Shown: positions 1 through 9,700, counted from the stretch's first letter. The stretch is DNA of 64,000 bases from Sporomusaceae bacterium (GCA_018434355.1 JAHDPL010000044.1:1-64000); one strand, 5' to 3'. The notes: generated by a model not told the origin, from the sequence alone. Numbers and translations are program-made.

Positions 1-150
1 CGCGGTTTATTTCCCGTACCCCAAATCCACATCGCGACCAGTAGACATAGTCTTTCCGAAGAAATGGCCCAACGTGATTAATGTGAAAAACTGCGATAGA
101 ACGAGGAAAACGAAGAAAAACGTTTGATTATTAAGGGAGGTGCATCCCTT

Positions 151-1299
151 TTGTCAATTTACTTGGACAATGCCGCTACATCCTGGCCCAAATCGCCGCA
201 GGTGATCGCCGCGATGCAGGAATATCTCGGCGAATGCGGCGGCAGCCCAGGACGGGCTGGTCATGGCAAATCCCTGACATCTTCCCGCATGGTTTACGAT
301 ACGCGTGATCAGCTGGCCACGTTGTTCAACGCCGCATCGACCGACCGGGTCGTATTCGCCAAAAATGCCACCGAAGCGTTGAACATGATTCTGTTCGGCT
401 TTTTGAATCCCGGAGATCATGTCGTGACGAGCGGCATGGAACATAACGCTGTGATGCGGCCGCTGCGTCAGTTGGAGTCTGGCGGCGTCAATCTGTCAAT
501 CGCCGCCTGCGACGGACAGGGTCGGCTCGATCCCGACTCGGTTCGACGTCTGCTGACACCGAAGACCCGTTTAATCCTCATCAATCAAGCATCAAACATA
601 ACAGGTACCATCCAACCGATCGCCGAAATCGGCGCGTTGGCAAAAGAGGCCGGAGTCCGTTTCGCTGTCGATGCGGCCCAGACAGCCGGCGTCTGCCCGC
701 TTGATATGCAAGCGGCTTCAATAGATTTTCTCGCATTCACTGGGCACAAAAGCCTGGGTGGACCGCAGGGGACTGGCGGCCTGGCGCTGGGACCAGACGT
801 CGACCTACGTCCTCTGGTTTTCGGTGGTACCGGCAGCGCTTCCGAGTCAGAACTCCAGCCGGACTTCTTGCCGGACAAACTGGAAAGCGGCACCCTGAAC
901 GCGATCGGTCTGGCCGGACTGGGAGCTGCGTTGGCTGACTTAAATGCCTACGGCATCGACAAGGTATTGCCTCATGAACAGAAACTGCTGCACCGGTTCC
1001 GCGACGGCTTGCGAGAGCTGCCCGCGATCGTGGTCTACGGCCCCGCCGATCCGGTTGAGTCTGTAGGAGTTCTTTCACTCAATATCACAGGCATCCCCTG
1101 CGATGAAGTCGGCGTCCATTTGGAACAACAATTCGCCATCTTTACCCGCACCGGCCTGCACTGCGCTCCCGCCGCCCACCGCAGCATCGGCACCCTCAGC
1201 AAAGGCACGGTCCGGTTCAGCGTCAGCCGCTTCACAACCGAAGCGGAAATCGATGCGGCACTGGCCGCACTGGCAAGCATAGCACGCGGCAATAACTAG
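151..1299 (+). CDS. Cysteine desulfurase family protein (class V aminotransferase fold)
   Basis: PLP-dependent enzyme of the SufS/CsdA-like branch, expected to release sulfur (or selenium) from cysteine as a persulfide. The N-terminal YLDNAATSWPK motif, the PLP-binding lysine in FTGHKSLGG (about residue 200) and the catalytic cysteine in RTGLHCAP (about residue 338) are all present, so the enzyme looks active. The start is taken as the TTG at 151 because AAGGGAGGTG lies 8-9 bases before it; an earlier in-frame TTG at 124 has no such site. Length 382 aa is normal. No Suf or Isc scaffold gene is adjacent, so the acceptor is unknown. Confidence 0.9.
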   Translation: MSIYLDNAATSWPKSPQVIAAMQEYLGECGGSPGRAGHGKSLTSSRMVYDTRDQLATLFNAASTDRVVFAKNATEALNMILFGFLNPGDHVVTSGMEHNAVMRPLRQLESGGVNLSIAACDGQGRLDPDSVRRLLTPKTRLILINQASNITGTIQPIAEIGALAKEAGVRFAVDAAQTAGVCPLDMQAASIDFLAFTGHKSLGGPQGTGGLALGPDVDLRPLVFGGTGSASESELQPDFLPDKLESGTLNAIGLAGLGAALADLNAYGIDKVLPHEQKLLHRFRDGLRELPAIVVYGPADPVESVGVLSLNITGIPCDEVGVHLEQQFAIFTRTGLHCAPAAHRSIGTLSKGTVRFSVSRFTTEAEIDAALAALASIARGNN

Positions 1300-1353
1300 C
1301 AGCATCGCTGGACTGATTGGCAAAGTCCAATCTGAGAACCTCATAACAATCGC

Positions 1354-1404
1354 AAAAACCTCCCAATACAGCTGGTTTCAGCTGACGTCGGGAGGTTTTT
1401 TATT
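1354..1404. terminator. Bidirectional terminator between the desulfurase gene and hemL
   Basis: AAAAACCTCCC pairs with GGGAGGTTTTTT around an inner hairpin (CAGCTG...CAGCTG). T-runs occur on both strands, so it can end both convergent transcripts. Confidence 0.85.
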
Positions 1405-1428
1405 TCTCTTCGCTTTTCGGCAAATCTG

Positions 1429-2739
1429 TTATTGTTTGTTGCTTTTCGCGACAGCTTGCATCGCAACCTTGGCCGCCTGTAGCGTCTTCTCGATATCGGC
1501 GTCGCTGTGAATCGCCGACATGAATCCTGCTTCGAATTGGGACGGCGCGAGATAGACTCCCTGTTCCAGCATCGTGTGGAACCAGACTTTGAAAGCCGCT
1601 TGGTCCGAGGTGGCAGCACTGGCGTAATCGGTCACCGGGTTAGCGTTGAAGAACAGGCCGAACATGCTGCCTAGTTGATGCGACTGAATCGCCACACCGG
1701 TTGCCGCAGCCGCGGCGCCGATGCCTTCGCACAGCGCTTTGGTTTTCGCAGTCAGCTGCGGGTAAAAATCCGGATTATCCATGATTTCGCCGAGCGTCGC
1801 CAAACCCGCCGTCATCGCCAGTGGATTGCCGGACAACGTCCCCGCCTGGTATACCGGGCCAGACGGCGAAATGCAGCTCATGATGTCGTGTCGTCCGCCG
1901 TAAGCGCCGACCGGCAGTCCGCCGCCGATCACCTTGCCCAGACAGACCAGGTCCGGCTTGATGCCGAAGTGGGCCTGCGCCCCGCCGAGGGCCACCCGGA
2001 AACCGGACATCACTTCGTCAAAAATCAGCAGAATCCCATAATGGGCAGTCAATTCGCGAACTTTGGCCAGATAGCCGTCCTGCGGCAGAACCATGCCCAT
2101 ATTGCCAGGCACTGGTTCGATAATCACCGCGGCGATCAACTCGCCCTGCTGCACGAACAGTTCTTCCATCGCTGCAATGTCGTTGAACGGCAATGTGAGC
2201 GAAGTGTGCGCAACCGAAGTCGGTACGCCGGGACTATCCGGCACGCCAAACGTGGCGGCGCCTGAACCGGCTTTAACTAAAAGACTGTCATGATGCCCGT
2301 GGTAGCAGCCGTCAAACTTGACGATCCGGTCCCTCTTGGTAAAAGCGCGGGCTAGCCGCAGTGCGCTCATCGTCGCTTCGGTTCCCGAATTGACCATCCG
2401 CACCAGTTCCATCGCCGGAACAGCCTGACGGACCTTCTTGGCCAGCTCGGTTTCCAGCAGCGTCGGTGCACCGTAGCTGGTGCCACGCAGTAAGGCGGAC
2501 TGCAGAGCCGCAGTCACTATAGGATGAGCATGCCCGAGGATCATCGGCCCCCAGGAACCTACATAGTCGATGTATTCGTTGCCGTCGATATCGACAATCC
2601 GGCTGCCGGAGGCACTGGCGATGAATGGCGGTGTGCCGCCGACCCCCCGGTAAGAACGGACCGGACTGTTCACGCCGCCCGGCATATTCTGTTTCGCTTC
2701 GGCAAATGCAGCCGCTGATTTATCCAGATTCAGAGCCAT
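1429..2739 (-). CDS. hemL: Glutamate-1-semialdehyde 2,1-aminomutase
   Basis: Converts glutamate-1-semialdehyde to 5-aminolevulinate, the last step of the C5 route that starts with HemA. The protein (436 aa) begins MALNLDKSAAAF, has the family's PGGVNSPVR motif near the N-terminus, the DEVMSGFR motif and the PLP lysine in LGKVIGGGLP. The start at 2739 follows GGGAGGGAGCGGGG; the open frame extends about 60 codons further upstream into unrelated sequence. It is the last gene of the tetrapyrrole operon, 25 nt behind hemB, and is followed by a terminator. Confidence 0.97.
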   Translation of the reverse strand: MALNLDKSAAAFAEAKQNMPGGVNSPVRSYRGVGGTPPFIASASGSRIVDIDGNEYIDYVGSWGPMILGHAHPIVTAALQSALLRGTSYGAPTLLETELAKKVRQAVPAMELVRMVNSGTEATMSALRLARAFTKRDRIVKFDGCYHGHHDSLLVKAGSGAATFGVPDSPGVPTSVAHTSLTLPFNDIAAMEELFVQQGELIAAVIIEPVPGNMGMVLPQDGYLAKVRELTAHYGILLIFDEVMSGFRVALGGAQAHFGIKPDLVCLGKVIGGGLPVGAYGGRHDIMSCISPSGPVYQAGTLSGNPLAMTAGLATLGEIMDNPDFYPQLTAKTKALCEGIGAAAAATGVAIQSHQLGSMFGLFFNANPVTDYASAATSDQAAFKVWFHTMLEQGVYLAPSQFEAGFMSAIHSDADIEKTLQAAKVAMQAVAKSNKQ

Positions 2740-2764
2740 GATTCCCCGCTCCCTCCCTGCTTGG

Positions 2765-3736
2765 TTAACGCAGCCACGCGGCGGCGTCCAGCGCATGATA
2801 GGTGATGATGATATCGGCGCCGGCCCGTTTGATGCCGGTAAGGATTTCCAGCGTGGTCCGCTGCTCTTCCATCCAGCCATTGGCTGCCGCCGCCTTGACC
2901 ATCGCATATTCGCCGCTGACATTGTAGGCGGCTACCGGCAATTCGAAACTTTCGCGTACTTTGCTGATCACGTCCATGTAAGCCATCGCCGGTTTTACCA
3001 TGATGATGTCGGCCCCTTCGGAAACATCGAGATCGACTTCTTTCATCGCTTCCCGCACATTGGCCGGGTCCATCTGATAAGCGCGGCGGTCGCCGAACTT
3101 CGGCGCCGAATCGGCCGCTTCACGGAACGGCCCGTAAAACGCCGAGGCATATTTGGCGGAATAAGCCATGATCGAACGTTGGGCAAAGCCTTCGACATCC
3201 AGCGCTTCGCGGATCGCCGCCACCCGTCCGTCCATCATGTCCGACGGCGCGATCACATCAGCGCCGGCCTTAGCCTGACTGACCGCCACCCGGGCCAACA
3301 GGTCGAGCGTCGGGTCGTTGTCGACTTCCTGCCCTTTTAACAGGCCGCAGTGACCATGATCGGTGTATTCGCACAGACAGACATCGCCGATCACCACCAG
3401 GTCCGGCAATGCTTTTTTGATCAGCATCATCGCCCGTTGCACCGGACTTTTCATGTCCCAGGCGCTGGAGCCTTTTGCGTCCTTGTATTCCGGCAAACCG
3501 AACAGCAGTACGGCCGGTATCCCCAGCGCCGCCGCCTGCCTGGCGATTTCCAGCGCCTGGTCGGCGGACAGGTGATACTGTCCCGGCAACGACGGAATTT
3601 CTTTACGGATATTGATGCCTGGTACGACAAAGATCGGATAGACAAAATCATGCACCGACAGCTGGGTTTCTCTCACCATGTTGCGAATGCCGGCCGAAGC
3701 CCGCAAGCGACGCGGCCGGTAAAGGATCTCACGCAT
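2765..3736 (-). CDS. hemB: Porphobilinogen synthase (5-aminolevulinate dehydratase)
   Basis: Condenses two 5-aminolevulinate molecules to porphobilinogen. The metal-binding cysteines CLCEYTDHGHCG indicate the zinc-dependent type; the two active-site lysines lie in SAKYASAFYGPFR and IMVKPAMAY. 323 aa, as usual. The ATG at 3736 is preceded by GGGAGGGG and overlaps the end of cobA-hemD by 8 nt, implying translational coupling. The frame upstream of this ATG belongs to the preceding gene's region and is not conserved HemB sequence. Confidence 0.97.
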   Translation of the reverse strand: MREILYRPRRLRASAGIRNMVRETQLSVHDFVYPIFVVPGINIRKEIPSLPGQYHLSADQALEIARQAAALGIPAVLLFGLPEYKDAKGSSAWDMKSPVQRAMMLIKKALPDLVVIGDVCLCEYTDHGHCGLLKGQEVDNDPTLDLLARVAVSQAKAGADVIAPSDMMDGRVAAIREALDVEGFAQRSIMAYSAKYASAFYGPFREAADSAPKFGDRRAYQMDPANVREAMKEVDLDVSEGADIIMVKPAMAYMDVISKVRESFELPVAAYNVSGEYAMVKAAAANGWMEEQRTTLEILTGIKRAGADIIITYHALDAAAWLR

Positions 3737-5258
3737 GCTGTTCCCCTCCCATTTCGCGAATGATACTTTCCGCCAGGCCCTTGATTGTATATTCGGTTGC
3801 CACGACCGCCGGTTGCAAACTTTGCTCACGGCAGGTATCGGCAGTCACCGGTCCGATACAGGCTATTTTCACGCCGCTTAGCAACTCCTTGGCCTTGTCG
3901 CCGAGAATCGCCAGCAGATTGGTCACTGTCGAAGAACTGGTGAACGTCACCATGTCGATTTCTCCAGCTGCCAACATTTCTGCCAGTTGGGCCGAATCGG
4001 CATCACCAAGCACGGTCTTATACACCGGCACAACATCGACTGCTGCACCAAATCGGATCAGTTCCTGCGGCAGCACTTCCCGTGCTTCGGCTGCCCGGGC
4101 GATCAGCACCCGGTCCTGCGGACCGACCTTGCCTTCAAGTGCTGCTGCAACCGCTTCCGCCCGGAACTCGGCCGGGACAATATCGGCAACAATGCCGCAG
4201 CGTTCCAGTTCGGCGGCTGTTTCTGAGCCGATTACGGCAACTTTGAGCCTTCCCAGATAACGGGCATCTTTGCCGTGCAATTTGAGACGGCTGAAGAAAG
4301 CTTTGACCCCATTGGGGCTGGTAAAGGCAATCCAAGTATAACGATCGATTGCCAAAATGACCTCATCCAGGGCTGCAAAACTGTCCGGTTCGGTGATCCG
4401 GATCGTCGGCGCTTCCACGCACTGCGCCCCTGCCGCTTCCAGTTCCTCGGTGAGTCGACTGGCCTGCTCGCGGGCGCGGGTCACCAGAATCCGCTGGCCG
4501 AACAACGGCCGTTCGTCAAACCAGCGCAACCCTTGCCGCAAATTCACGACTTCGCCGACCACAAAGATCGCCGGCGGGGTCATCCCCTGCGCCGCCACAT
4601 CGGCAACCGCGTTGCCAACTGTTGTAATCAGGGTTTTCTGCTGCGGTGTCGTACCCCAGCGGATGACGGCGGCCGGCGTGTCAGCAGCCCGACCGTTGGC
4701 AATCAGCTGACTGGTGATATTCGGCAGATTTTCGACTCCCATCAAAAACACCAGCGTATCGACTGCCGTGGCCAGTTTGTCCCATTGCATGCCGGACTCG
4801 GTTTTTTCCGGGTCTTCATGGCCAGTCACCACGGCAAACGAAGTGGCGATCGCCCGGTGTGTCACCGGAATTCCGGCGTAGGCCGCCACGGCAATCGCCG
4901 AAGTGATGCCGGGTACGATTTCAAACTCCACGCCATGCTCACGCAATACTAGTGCTTCTTCGCCGCCGCGACCGAACACAAACGGATCGCCGCCCTTAAG
5001 CCGCAATACCGCTTTGTTCTCTTTGGCCAGACGCACCAATAGCGCATTGATTTCTTCCTGCCGCAGCGTATGGCGATTGGACGCCTTGCCGACATAAATC
5101 AACTCGGCATCGCGTCGCGCCAGCGCAACCAGGCGTGGCGATACCAAACGGTCGTATACGATTGCATCGGCCTGTCGGATACATTCCATAGCCCGATTGC
5201 TGATCAAACCCGGATCGCCAGGACCGGCGCCGGCCAGTACCACTCTTCCTTTTATCAA
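3729..5258 (-). CDS. cobA-hemD: Fused uroporphyrinogen-III C-methyltransferase / uroporphyrinogen-III synthase
   Basis: Two enzymes in one 509-aa chain. Residues 1 to about 245 are a SAM-dependent uroporphyrinogen-III methyltransferase (AGAGPGDPGL near the N-terminus, GGDPFVFGRGGEE, FLMGVENLPN) that makes precorrin-2. Residues from about 255 to the end are uroporphyrinogen-III synthase (ILVTRAREQA, TWIAFTSPNGV, VTFTSSSTV), which closes hydroxymethylbilane into uroporphyrinogen III. The fusion channels the branch-point intermediate towards siroheme and cobalamin. Such fusions are common in Firmicutes. It sits between hemC and hemB in the operon. Confidence 0.95.
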   Translation of the reverse strand: MIKGRVVLAGAGPGDPGLISNRAMECIRQADAIVYDRLVSPRLVALARRDAELIYVGKASNRHTLRQEEINALLVRLAKENKAVLRLKGGDPFVFGRGGEEALVLREHGVEFEIVPGITSAIAVAAYAGIPVTHRAIATSFAVVTGHEDPEKTESGMQWDKLATAVDTLVFLMGVENLPNITSQLIANGRAADTPAAVIRWGTTPQQKTLITTVGNAVADVAAQGMTPPAIFVVGEVVNLRQGLRWFDERPLFGQRILVTRAREQASRLTEELEAAGAQCVEAPTIRITEPDSFAALDEVILAIDRYTWIAFTSPNGVKAFFSRLKLHGKDARYLGRLKVAVIGSETAAELERCGIVADIVPAEFRAEAVAAALEGKVGPQDRVLIARAAEAREVLPQELIRFGAAVDVVPVYKTVLGDADSAQLAEMLAAGEIDMVTFTSSSTVTNLLAILGDKAKELLSGVKIACIGPVTADTCREQSLQPAVVATEYTIKGLAESIIREMGGEQHA

Positions 5259-5291
5259 CGCACTCGCTCCTATCTTCAGTGACGAATCGGC

Positions 5292-6218
5292 TTAAACCAA
5301 ACCAATCTCAGTCAAAATTTGCCGCGCACCATCGTTCAGTAGTCGCTCTGCCAACTCCTGCCCCATTTTCGCTGCATCAACACTTTCGCCAACGATTGCG
5401 CCTTCGACGCAACGTGCGCCGTCCAGCGACAATATCCGCGCCTTAAGCACCAGTTTCGCTTCATCAAAGCGGGCATAAACGCCAATCGGCGCCTGACATC
5501 CACCCTGCACGACATCGAGAAAACGACGTTCTGCCGTCACGCAGCTCCGGGTGGCCGCATCATCCAATTGCGCCACCAACGACAGCACTTCCGGGTCATC
5601 TGCCCGGGTCTCGATTGCCAGCACTCCTTGCCCGACCGCCGGCAGGCAGTCCTCGGCCGACAACAGTTCGCTGATCCGCGAGCTCCAGCCCAAACGCCGC
5701 AAGCCCGCCGCCGCTAAAACAATCGCATCAAACTGTCCATCATCCAGTTTTTGCAGCCGCGTGTCCAGATTGCCGCGCAGGTTGACAATGTTTAGGTCCG
5801 GCCGGAGCCGCAACAGCTGCGCCTTGCGACGCAGGCTGGATGTTCCCATGGTTGCCCCGATCGGCAGATCACGCAAGCTTTGCACCTTGCAACTGATGAA
5901 AGCATCATAAGGGTCAAGCCGCTCGGTTGTCGCCGCCAAGGTCAACCCCTGCGGCAATTCGGTTGGCATATCCTTCAGACTGTGCACGGCGAGGTCGATC
6001 TCGCCGGCCAGCATCGCCAGTTCCAACTCCTTGGTAAATAAAGCCTTGCCGCCGATTTGCGCCAACGGCACATCCAAAATCTTGTCGCCGGTGGTCACGA
6101 TTCGCTGCAATTCGACTGTCAGGCCAGGGTTCAGCTGGCGCAGCCGGTCCGCAATGTGTCCGGCTTGCCAAAGGGCCAGTTTACTTCCGCGCGTGCCTAC
6201 GATTATTCTTGACTTCAC
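5292..6218 (-). CDS. hemC: Hydroxymethylbilane synthase (porphobilinogen deaminase)
   Basis: Polymerises four porphobilinogens to hydroxymethylbilane. The dipyrromethane-cofactor cysteine is in VQGGCQAPIGVYA, and RIVGTRGSKLAL-type N-terminal residues (IIVGTRGSKLALWQ) are conserved. 308 aa. The start is a GTG at 6218, with AGGAGC about 12 nt upstream, placed inside the 3' end of hemA (38-nt overlap), so hemA and hemC translation are probably coupled. Confidence 0.96.
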   Translation of the reverse strand: MKSRIIVGTRGSKLALWQAGHIADRLRQLNPGLTVELQRIVTTGDKILDVPLAQIGGKALFTKELELAMLAGEIDLAVHSLKDMPTELPQGLTLAATTERLDPYDAFISCKVQSLRDLPIGATMGTSSLRRKAQLLRLRPDLNIVNLRGNLDTRLQKLDDGQFDAIVLAAAGLRRLGWSSRISELLSAEDCLPAVGQGVLAIETRADDPEVLSLVAQLDDAATRSCVTAERRFLDVVQGGCQAPIGVYARFDEAKLVLKARILSLDGARCVEGAIVGESVDAAKMGQELAERLLNDGARQILTEIGLV

Positions 6219-7503
6219 AGTGTGTCGGCGCTCCTAACTCATTCAATTTAAACAAACGGGTCAATGCCTGGACACAGGCGTCCTCTTCGCCGCGGGCCGC
6301 CGCCTCGTTGGTGCAGATCACCGGATCTCGCAGCAGCTTTCGTACCAGCATGCGGGACATGTTTTCCATCACCCGCCGGTCATCCGCGCTGAGATCCGGC
6401 AATTTTGCCAACGCCCGTTTGATCTCGCGTTGGCGGATCAGTTCCGCTTTTTCTTTCATCTGGCTGAGTACCGGTTGGTAGGACAGATAGCGGAAACGAT
6501 CGATCAGCTCTTTTGCCTCCGCCTCGAGGATTTTTTCCGCCTTACGGGCTTCTTTCAGCCGGTCGCGCTGATTGGAGTCGACCACCGCGTTCAGGCTGTC
6601 GATGTTATATAGACTTACTCCGCCAATTGCCGCCACTTCCGGCTCCACGTCCCGCGGCACGGCAATATCGATGAAGATCAGCGGTCGAGCATCGCGTTGC
6701 GGCATAATATGCGCGACGTCCAGGGCCCGCACTATATAGTGCGGCGCTCCGGTCGAGGCGATGATGATGTCAGTCTGGGCTGCCCATTTCATGAACTTTT
6801 CAAACGGCACGGCCGTTCCTTGAAATTTTTTCGCCAGTTCTTCGGCCCGGTCATGGTTGCGGTTGGATACAAAAACTGTCTTAACGCCGCTGGCGACCAG
6901 ATGGCGCGCGGTCAGTTCGCTCATTTCACCGGCGCCAAGAATCATCACGCTGGCCGCAGACAAGTCGCCAAGCAAGTTTTTCGCCAATTCGACCGCTGCA
7001 TAACTTACCGAAACCGCACTATAAGCGATGCGGGTTTCAGTACGGATCTTCTTGCCGGCGGCGATCGCACGGTGAAACAGGGTATTCAGCACGGTTGAGG
7101 TCGTACCGCAATCCTTGGCGACCAAATAGGCCTTTTTGACCTGACTGAGAATCTGTCCTTCGCCGATCACCAGCGAGTCAATGCTGCCGGCGACCCGGAA
7201 CAAATGACGGATACAATCGTCACCCGAATAATAAAACAGATATTCCGGCGAAATGTCATACCCTTCCGGTCCCGCCAGTCGCGCAATAAAAGCCAGCAGC
7301 GTCGCCGGCGGATCCTCGACATCATCGAGCACGGCGTAGACTTCGGTTCGGTTACAAGTTGACAGTACTACACATTCAAGGATATCTTCGAATTCTTCCA
7401 AACGACGCAAGGCCTGCTTGATCGTGTCTTCCGGGCAGGCCAGGCATTCGCGCACATCCACCGGCGCCGTCTTATGATTGAGTCCCAGTACAGCCAATAT
7501 CAT
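6181..7503 (-). CDS. hemA: Glutamyl-tRNA reductase
   Basis: Reduces glutamyl-tRNA(Glu) with NADPH to glutamate-1-semialdehyde, the committed step of tetrapyrrole synthesis. The N-terminal GLNHKTAPV motif and the catalytic cysteine in LSTCNRTEVYA are present, followed by the NADPH domain (ILGAGEMSELTARHL) and the helical dimerisation region. 440 aa from the ATG at 7503, which has a GGAGG upstream. It overlaps the 3' end of the precorrin-2 dehydrogenase gene by 32 nt and the start of hemC by 38 nt. No membrane HemX gene is adjacent, unlike Bacillus. Confidence 0.96.
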   Translation of the reverse strand: MILAVLGLNHKTAPVDVRECLACPEDTIKQALRRLEEFEDILECVVLSTCNRTEVYAVLDDVEDPPATLLAFIARLAGPEGYDISPEYLFYYSGDDCIRHLFRVAGSIDSLVIGEGQILSQVKKAYLVAKDCGTTSTVLNTLFHRAIAAGKKIRTETRIAYSAVSVSYAAVELAKNLLGDLSAASVMILGAGEMSELTARHLVASGVKTVFVSNRNHDRAEELAKKFQGTAVPFEKFMKWAAQTDIIIASTGAPHYIVRALDVAHIMPQRDARPLIFIDIAVPRDVEPEVAAIGGVSLYNIDSLNAVVDSNQRDRLKEARKAEKILEAEAKELIDRFRYLSYQPVLSQMKEKAELIRQREIKRALAKLPDLSADDRRVMENMSRMLVRKLLRDPVICTNEAAARGEEDACVQALTRLFKLNELGAPTHCEVKNNRRHARK

Positions 7504-8146
7504 GTCTGAATCTGACCTCCGCCTCTTCATACCGCCCCTGTCGGAGCAGTTCCAGCACTTCGCGATTAAACTGCCTCACTTCACTCCATCTTTGGCAACG
7601 CTCCTGGCTCGAATCGCAGGTTGTCTGCCATTCCTGGCGCAACCGGGCGACGATTGCCAGATAATCGGCATACTCTTTGCCATACCTCTCGGCCAGCTCA
7701 TCGCGCAAGACACGCGCCAAAGCCGGGCTCTGGCCGCCGGTCGATACGGAAATCGACAAATCTCCCTGCAATAATCGCGCAGGTATCGTAAAGTCGCACA
7801 ACTCAGGCTGGTCAGCCACATTCACCAAGGCTCCGGCTTGTTTGGCGAGACGCGCCGCCTGCGCATTCACTGATGGCGAATCGGTTGCGCATAATACCAG
7901 TAGATAGCCATGCAAATTTCCGGTTGAAAATGCCTCCGCCCTATGAACCATCCGGCCAGTAGCCGCCCAGGCCGCCATCATTTCGGTCAATGTCGGGCTG
8001 ACCACGGTCACCTGTGCTCCGGCCTGCAACAGCGCGGCGACCTTTCGTTCGGCCACTTTGCCGCCGCCAATCACCAGACAGGGCCGGTTTTCAAGATTCA
8101 GATTGACGGGATAATCAGACGTTGGCCGCGCCAGTTTATCCGCCAT
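7472..8146 (-). CDS. Precorrin-2 dehydrogenase / sirohydrochlorin ferrochelatase (CysG N-domain type)
   Basis: Oxidises precorrin-2 to sirohydrochlorin with NAD and may insert iron to give siroheme. The Rossmann motif VIGGGKVAERKVAALL is at about residues 25-40, and SVSTGGQSPALAR matches the Met8p/CysG-N family. 224 aa, without the C-terminal methyltransferase of CysG; that activity is supplied by the CobA half encoded downstream. Its start overlaps the preceding LCP gene by 11 nt. Whether it chelates iron or only dehydrogenates cannot be decided from sequence. Confidence 0.92.
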   Translation of the reverse strand: MADKLARPTSDYPVNLNLENRPCLVIGGGKVAERKVAALLQAGAQVTVVSPTLTEMMAAWAATGRMVHRAEAFSTGNLHGYLLVLCATDSPSVNAQAARLAKQAGALVNVADQPELCDFTIPARLLQGDLSISVSTGGQSPALARVLRDELAERYGKEYADYLAIVARLRQEWQTTCDSSQERCQRWSEVRQFNREVLELLRQGRYEEAEVRFRHDIGCTGTQS

Positions 8147-9662
8147 AATCCTGCCCGATCAGCACGCGGACCGGAATCGGCCGACTGTTGTCTTCCGCGA
8201 TGTTCAGCACGTATTTGAAAGGCAAATCGGTAAGCTTGGCCACGACCGATGGATTTTGCGTATAGGAAGTGACCACCGTGGTGCGTATCGGGTTCACCGT
8301 TGATATGCCGGACACTTCAAAACCGCGATTTTCCATGATGCTGGCGATTCTGTCGCTGGCTTCCGCTTGCCCGCTGGCATTGACCAGTTCTGTCGCCAGA
8401 CGGACCGGCGCAGTGGAAGTCGATGGGGTGGTGCCAGGCTTGGGTGCCGCAGGCTTGGCCGGCGTCGTTGTCGAAGGCTTGGCCGGAGTGGTTGCGCCCG
8501 GTTTGACCGGCGTTGTCGCTCCCGGTTTGGTCGGCGCTACGGTCCCCGGTTTGAGCGGTGTTTTGACCGGTGGTTTCTCACCGGGTTTCAGCGGTTTTGC
8601 CTTGTCCTTGTCCTTATCCATGCCAGGATAATAGGTTCCGTCATCGAGATGCGCATTGGCCGGAAAAGCGTTCCTGTATTCTTCGTCGGCGCGACGGGCC
8701 GCTGCTTCTACCACGCCGGTAAACGGCACACCCTGCATTTCCGCCACCACCCGGCGTAGTTTCATGATATCAGGCACCCAATAGCTGATATCGTTGATGT
8801 AATATGGCAGCCCTTCGACCATGTGCGTCTTGAATCCACCGCTCAAACCACTTTTGAACTTCCGGGCCACGCCCAGCATCAGGCCAACCGGCATGTCCGT
8901 GTCCAGCGAAGCAAATATCTCGCGAATAATACTCGGCGCTTTCAAAATAATCGCCGGTGAACTGACTTCAGCCAATACCGCTTTAATAAACTTCTGTTGC
9001 CGGGCCACCCGGCCGATATCGCCGTCTTCATCGCGATAACGAACGTATTGCAGGGCCGTTCGCCCGTCCAGGCGCTGCACGCCGGGCTGCAGGTCAATCA
9101 CATAATGATCCCAGCTATCTTCATACTGCATCCGCTTTTCGACGTCGACCGTCACCCCGCCGATGGCATCGACAATCCGGCCAAAACTGTCCAGATTCAC
9201 TTTGACATAATAATCCATCGGGATGCCGAGAAAATTTTCGGTTGTTTGTCTGGTCAACGTTTCCTTGCCGACCAGATAGGCATGGTTGACCTTGTCCCAG
9301 CCCAGGCCTTTGACCCGCACCCGGGTATCGCGAGGAATCGAGATGATTGAGGCTTCCCGCGATTCCGTATCGATCGTCATCACCAGCAAAGTGTCCGAAC
9401 GACCGGGGTCGTCCTCCTGCGGCCGGTCATCCACCCCCATGACCAAAATATTCAGTTTGTTCGGCGGCACAATGAAATGCTCCGCCTCTTCGGACCGTTT
9501 GACGATCACGCGAGGGGTTGTTATTTTTCCGCTGCCAAACCACCAGTAAGACAATGCGCCTGCCGCAATCAAAAGAAGCGGTAGCAAGCTAAGCGCGACC
9601 CACATGTTCCGGCGGCGGCGTTTGCGTTTTTTATTTAGCCGTTCTTCCAGTTTTGCTGCCAT
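8136..9662 (-). CDS. LytR-CpsA-Psr (LCP) family cell-wall ligase with LytR_C domain
   Basis: LCP proteins attach polymers to peptidoglycan outside the membrane. Here a basic cytoplasmic start (residues 1-20), one membrane helix (about 21-42), the LCP domain (NILVMGVDDRP, DTLLVMTID, SIPRDTRV, QYVRYRDEDGDIGR) and, after a Pro/Thr/Lys-rich linker of repeated KPG-TT-P units (about 365-425), a LytR_C domain at the C-terminus. 508 aa from the ATG at 9662 (AAGGTG upstream). It is unexpectedly the first gene of the tetrapyrrole operon, overlapping the next gene by 11 nt. Confidence 0.92.
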   Translation of the reverse strand: MAAKLEERLNKKRKRRRRNMWVALSLLPLLLIAAGALSYWWFGSGKITTPRVIVKRSEEAEHFIVPPNKLNILVMGVDDRPQEDDPGRSDTLLVMTIDTESREASIISIPRDTRVRVKGLGWDKVNHAYLVGKETLTRQTTENFLGIPMDYYVKVNLDSFGRIVDAIGGVTVDVEKRMQYEDSWDHYVIDLQPGVQRLDGRTALQYVRYRDEDGDIGRVARQQKFIKAVLAEVSSPAIILKAPSIIREIFASLDTDMPVGLMLGVARKFKSGLSGGFKTHMVEGLPYYINDISYWVPDIMKLRRVVAEMQGVPFTGVVEAAARRADEEYRNAFPANAHLDDGTYYPGMDKDKDKAKPLKPGEKPPVKTPLKPGTVAPTKPGATTPVKPGATTPAKPSTTTPAKPAAPKPGTTPSTSTAPVRLATELVNASGQAEASDRIASIMENRGFEVSGISTVNPIRTTVVTSYTQNPSVVAKLTDLPFKYVLNIAEDNSRPIPVRVLIGQDYGG

Positions 9663-9700
9663 CGGACACCTTCGTTCTGTATTAATCGTTAGACATGAGC

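Noticed and set aside
154-1344. Antisense frames of 85-113 codons over the desulfurase gene
   Set aside because: They are shadows of a strongly coding, GC-rich gene and lack ribosome sites and recognisable protein features. The same holds for the long antisense frames over leuA, dctP and deoC.
8400-8620. Tandem DNA repeat inside the LCP gene
   Set aside because: It encodes the low-complexity Pro/Thr/Lys linker between membrane-anchored LCP and LytR_C domains, a normal feature of such proteins.
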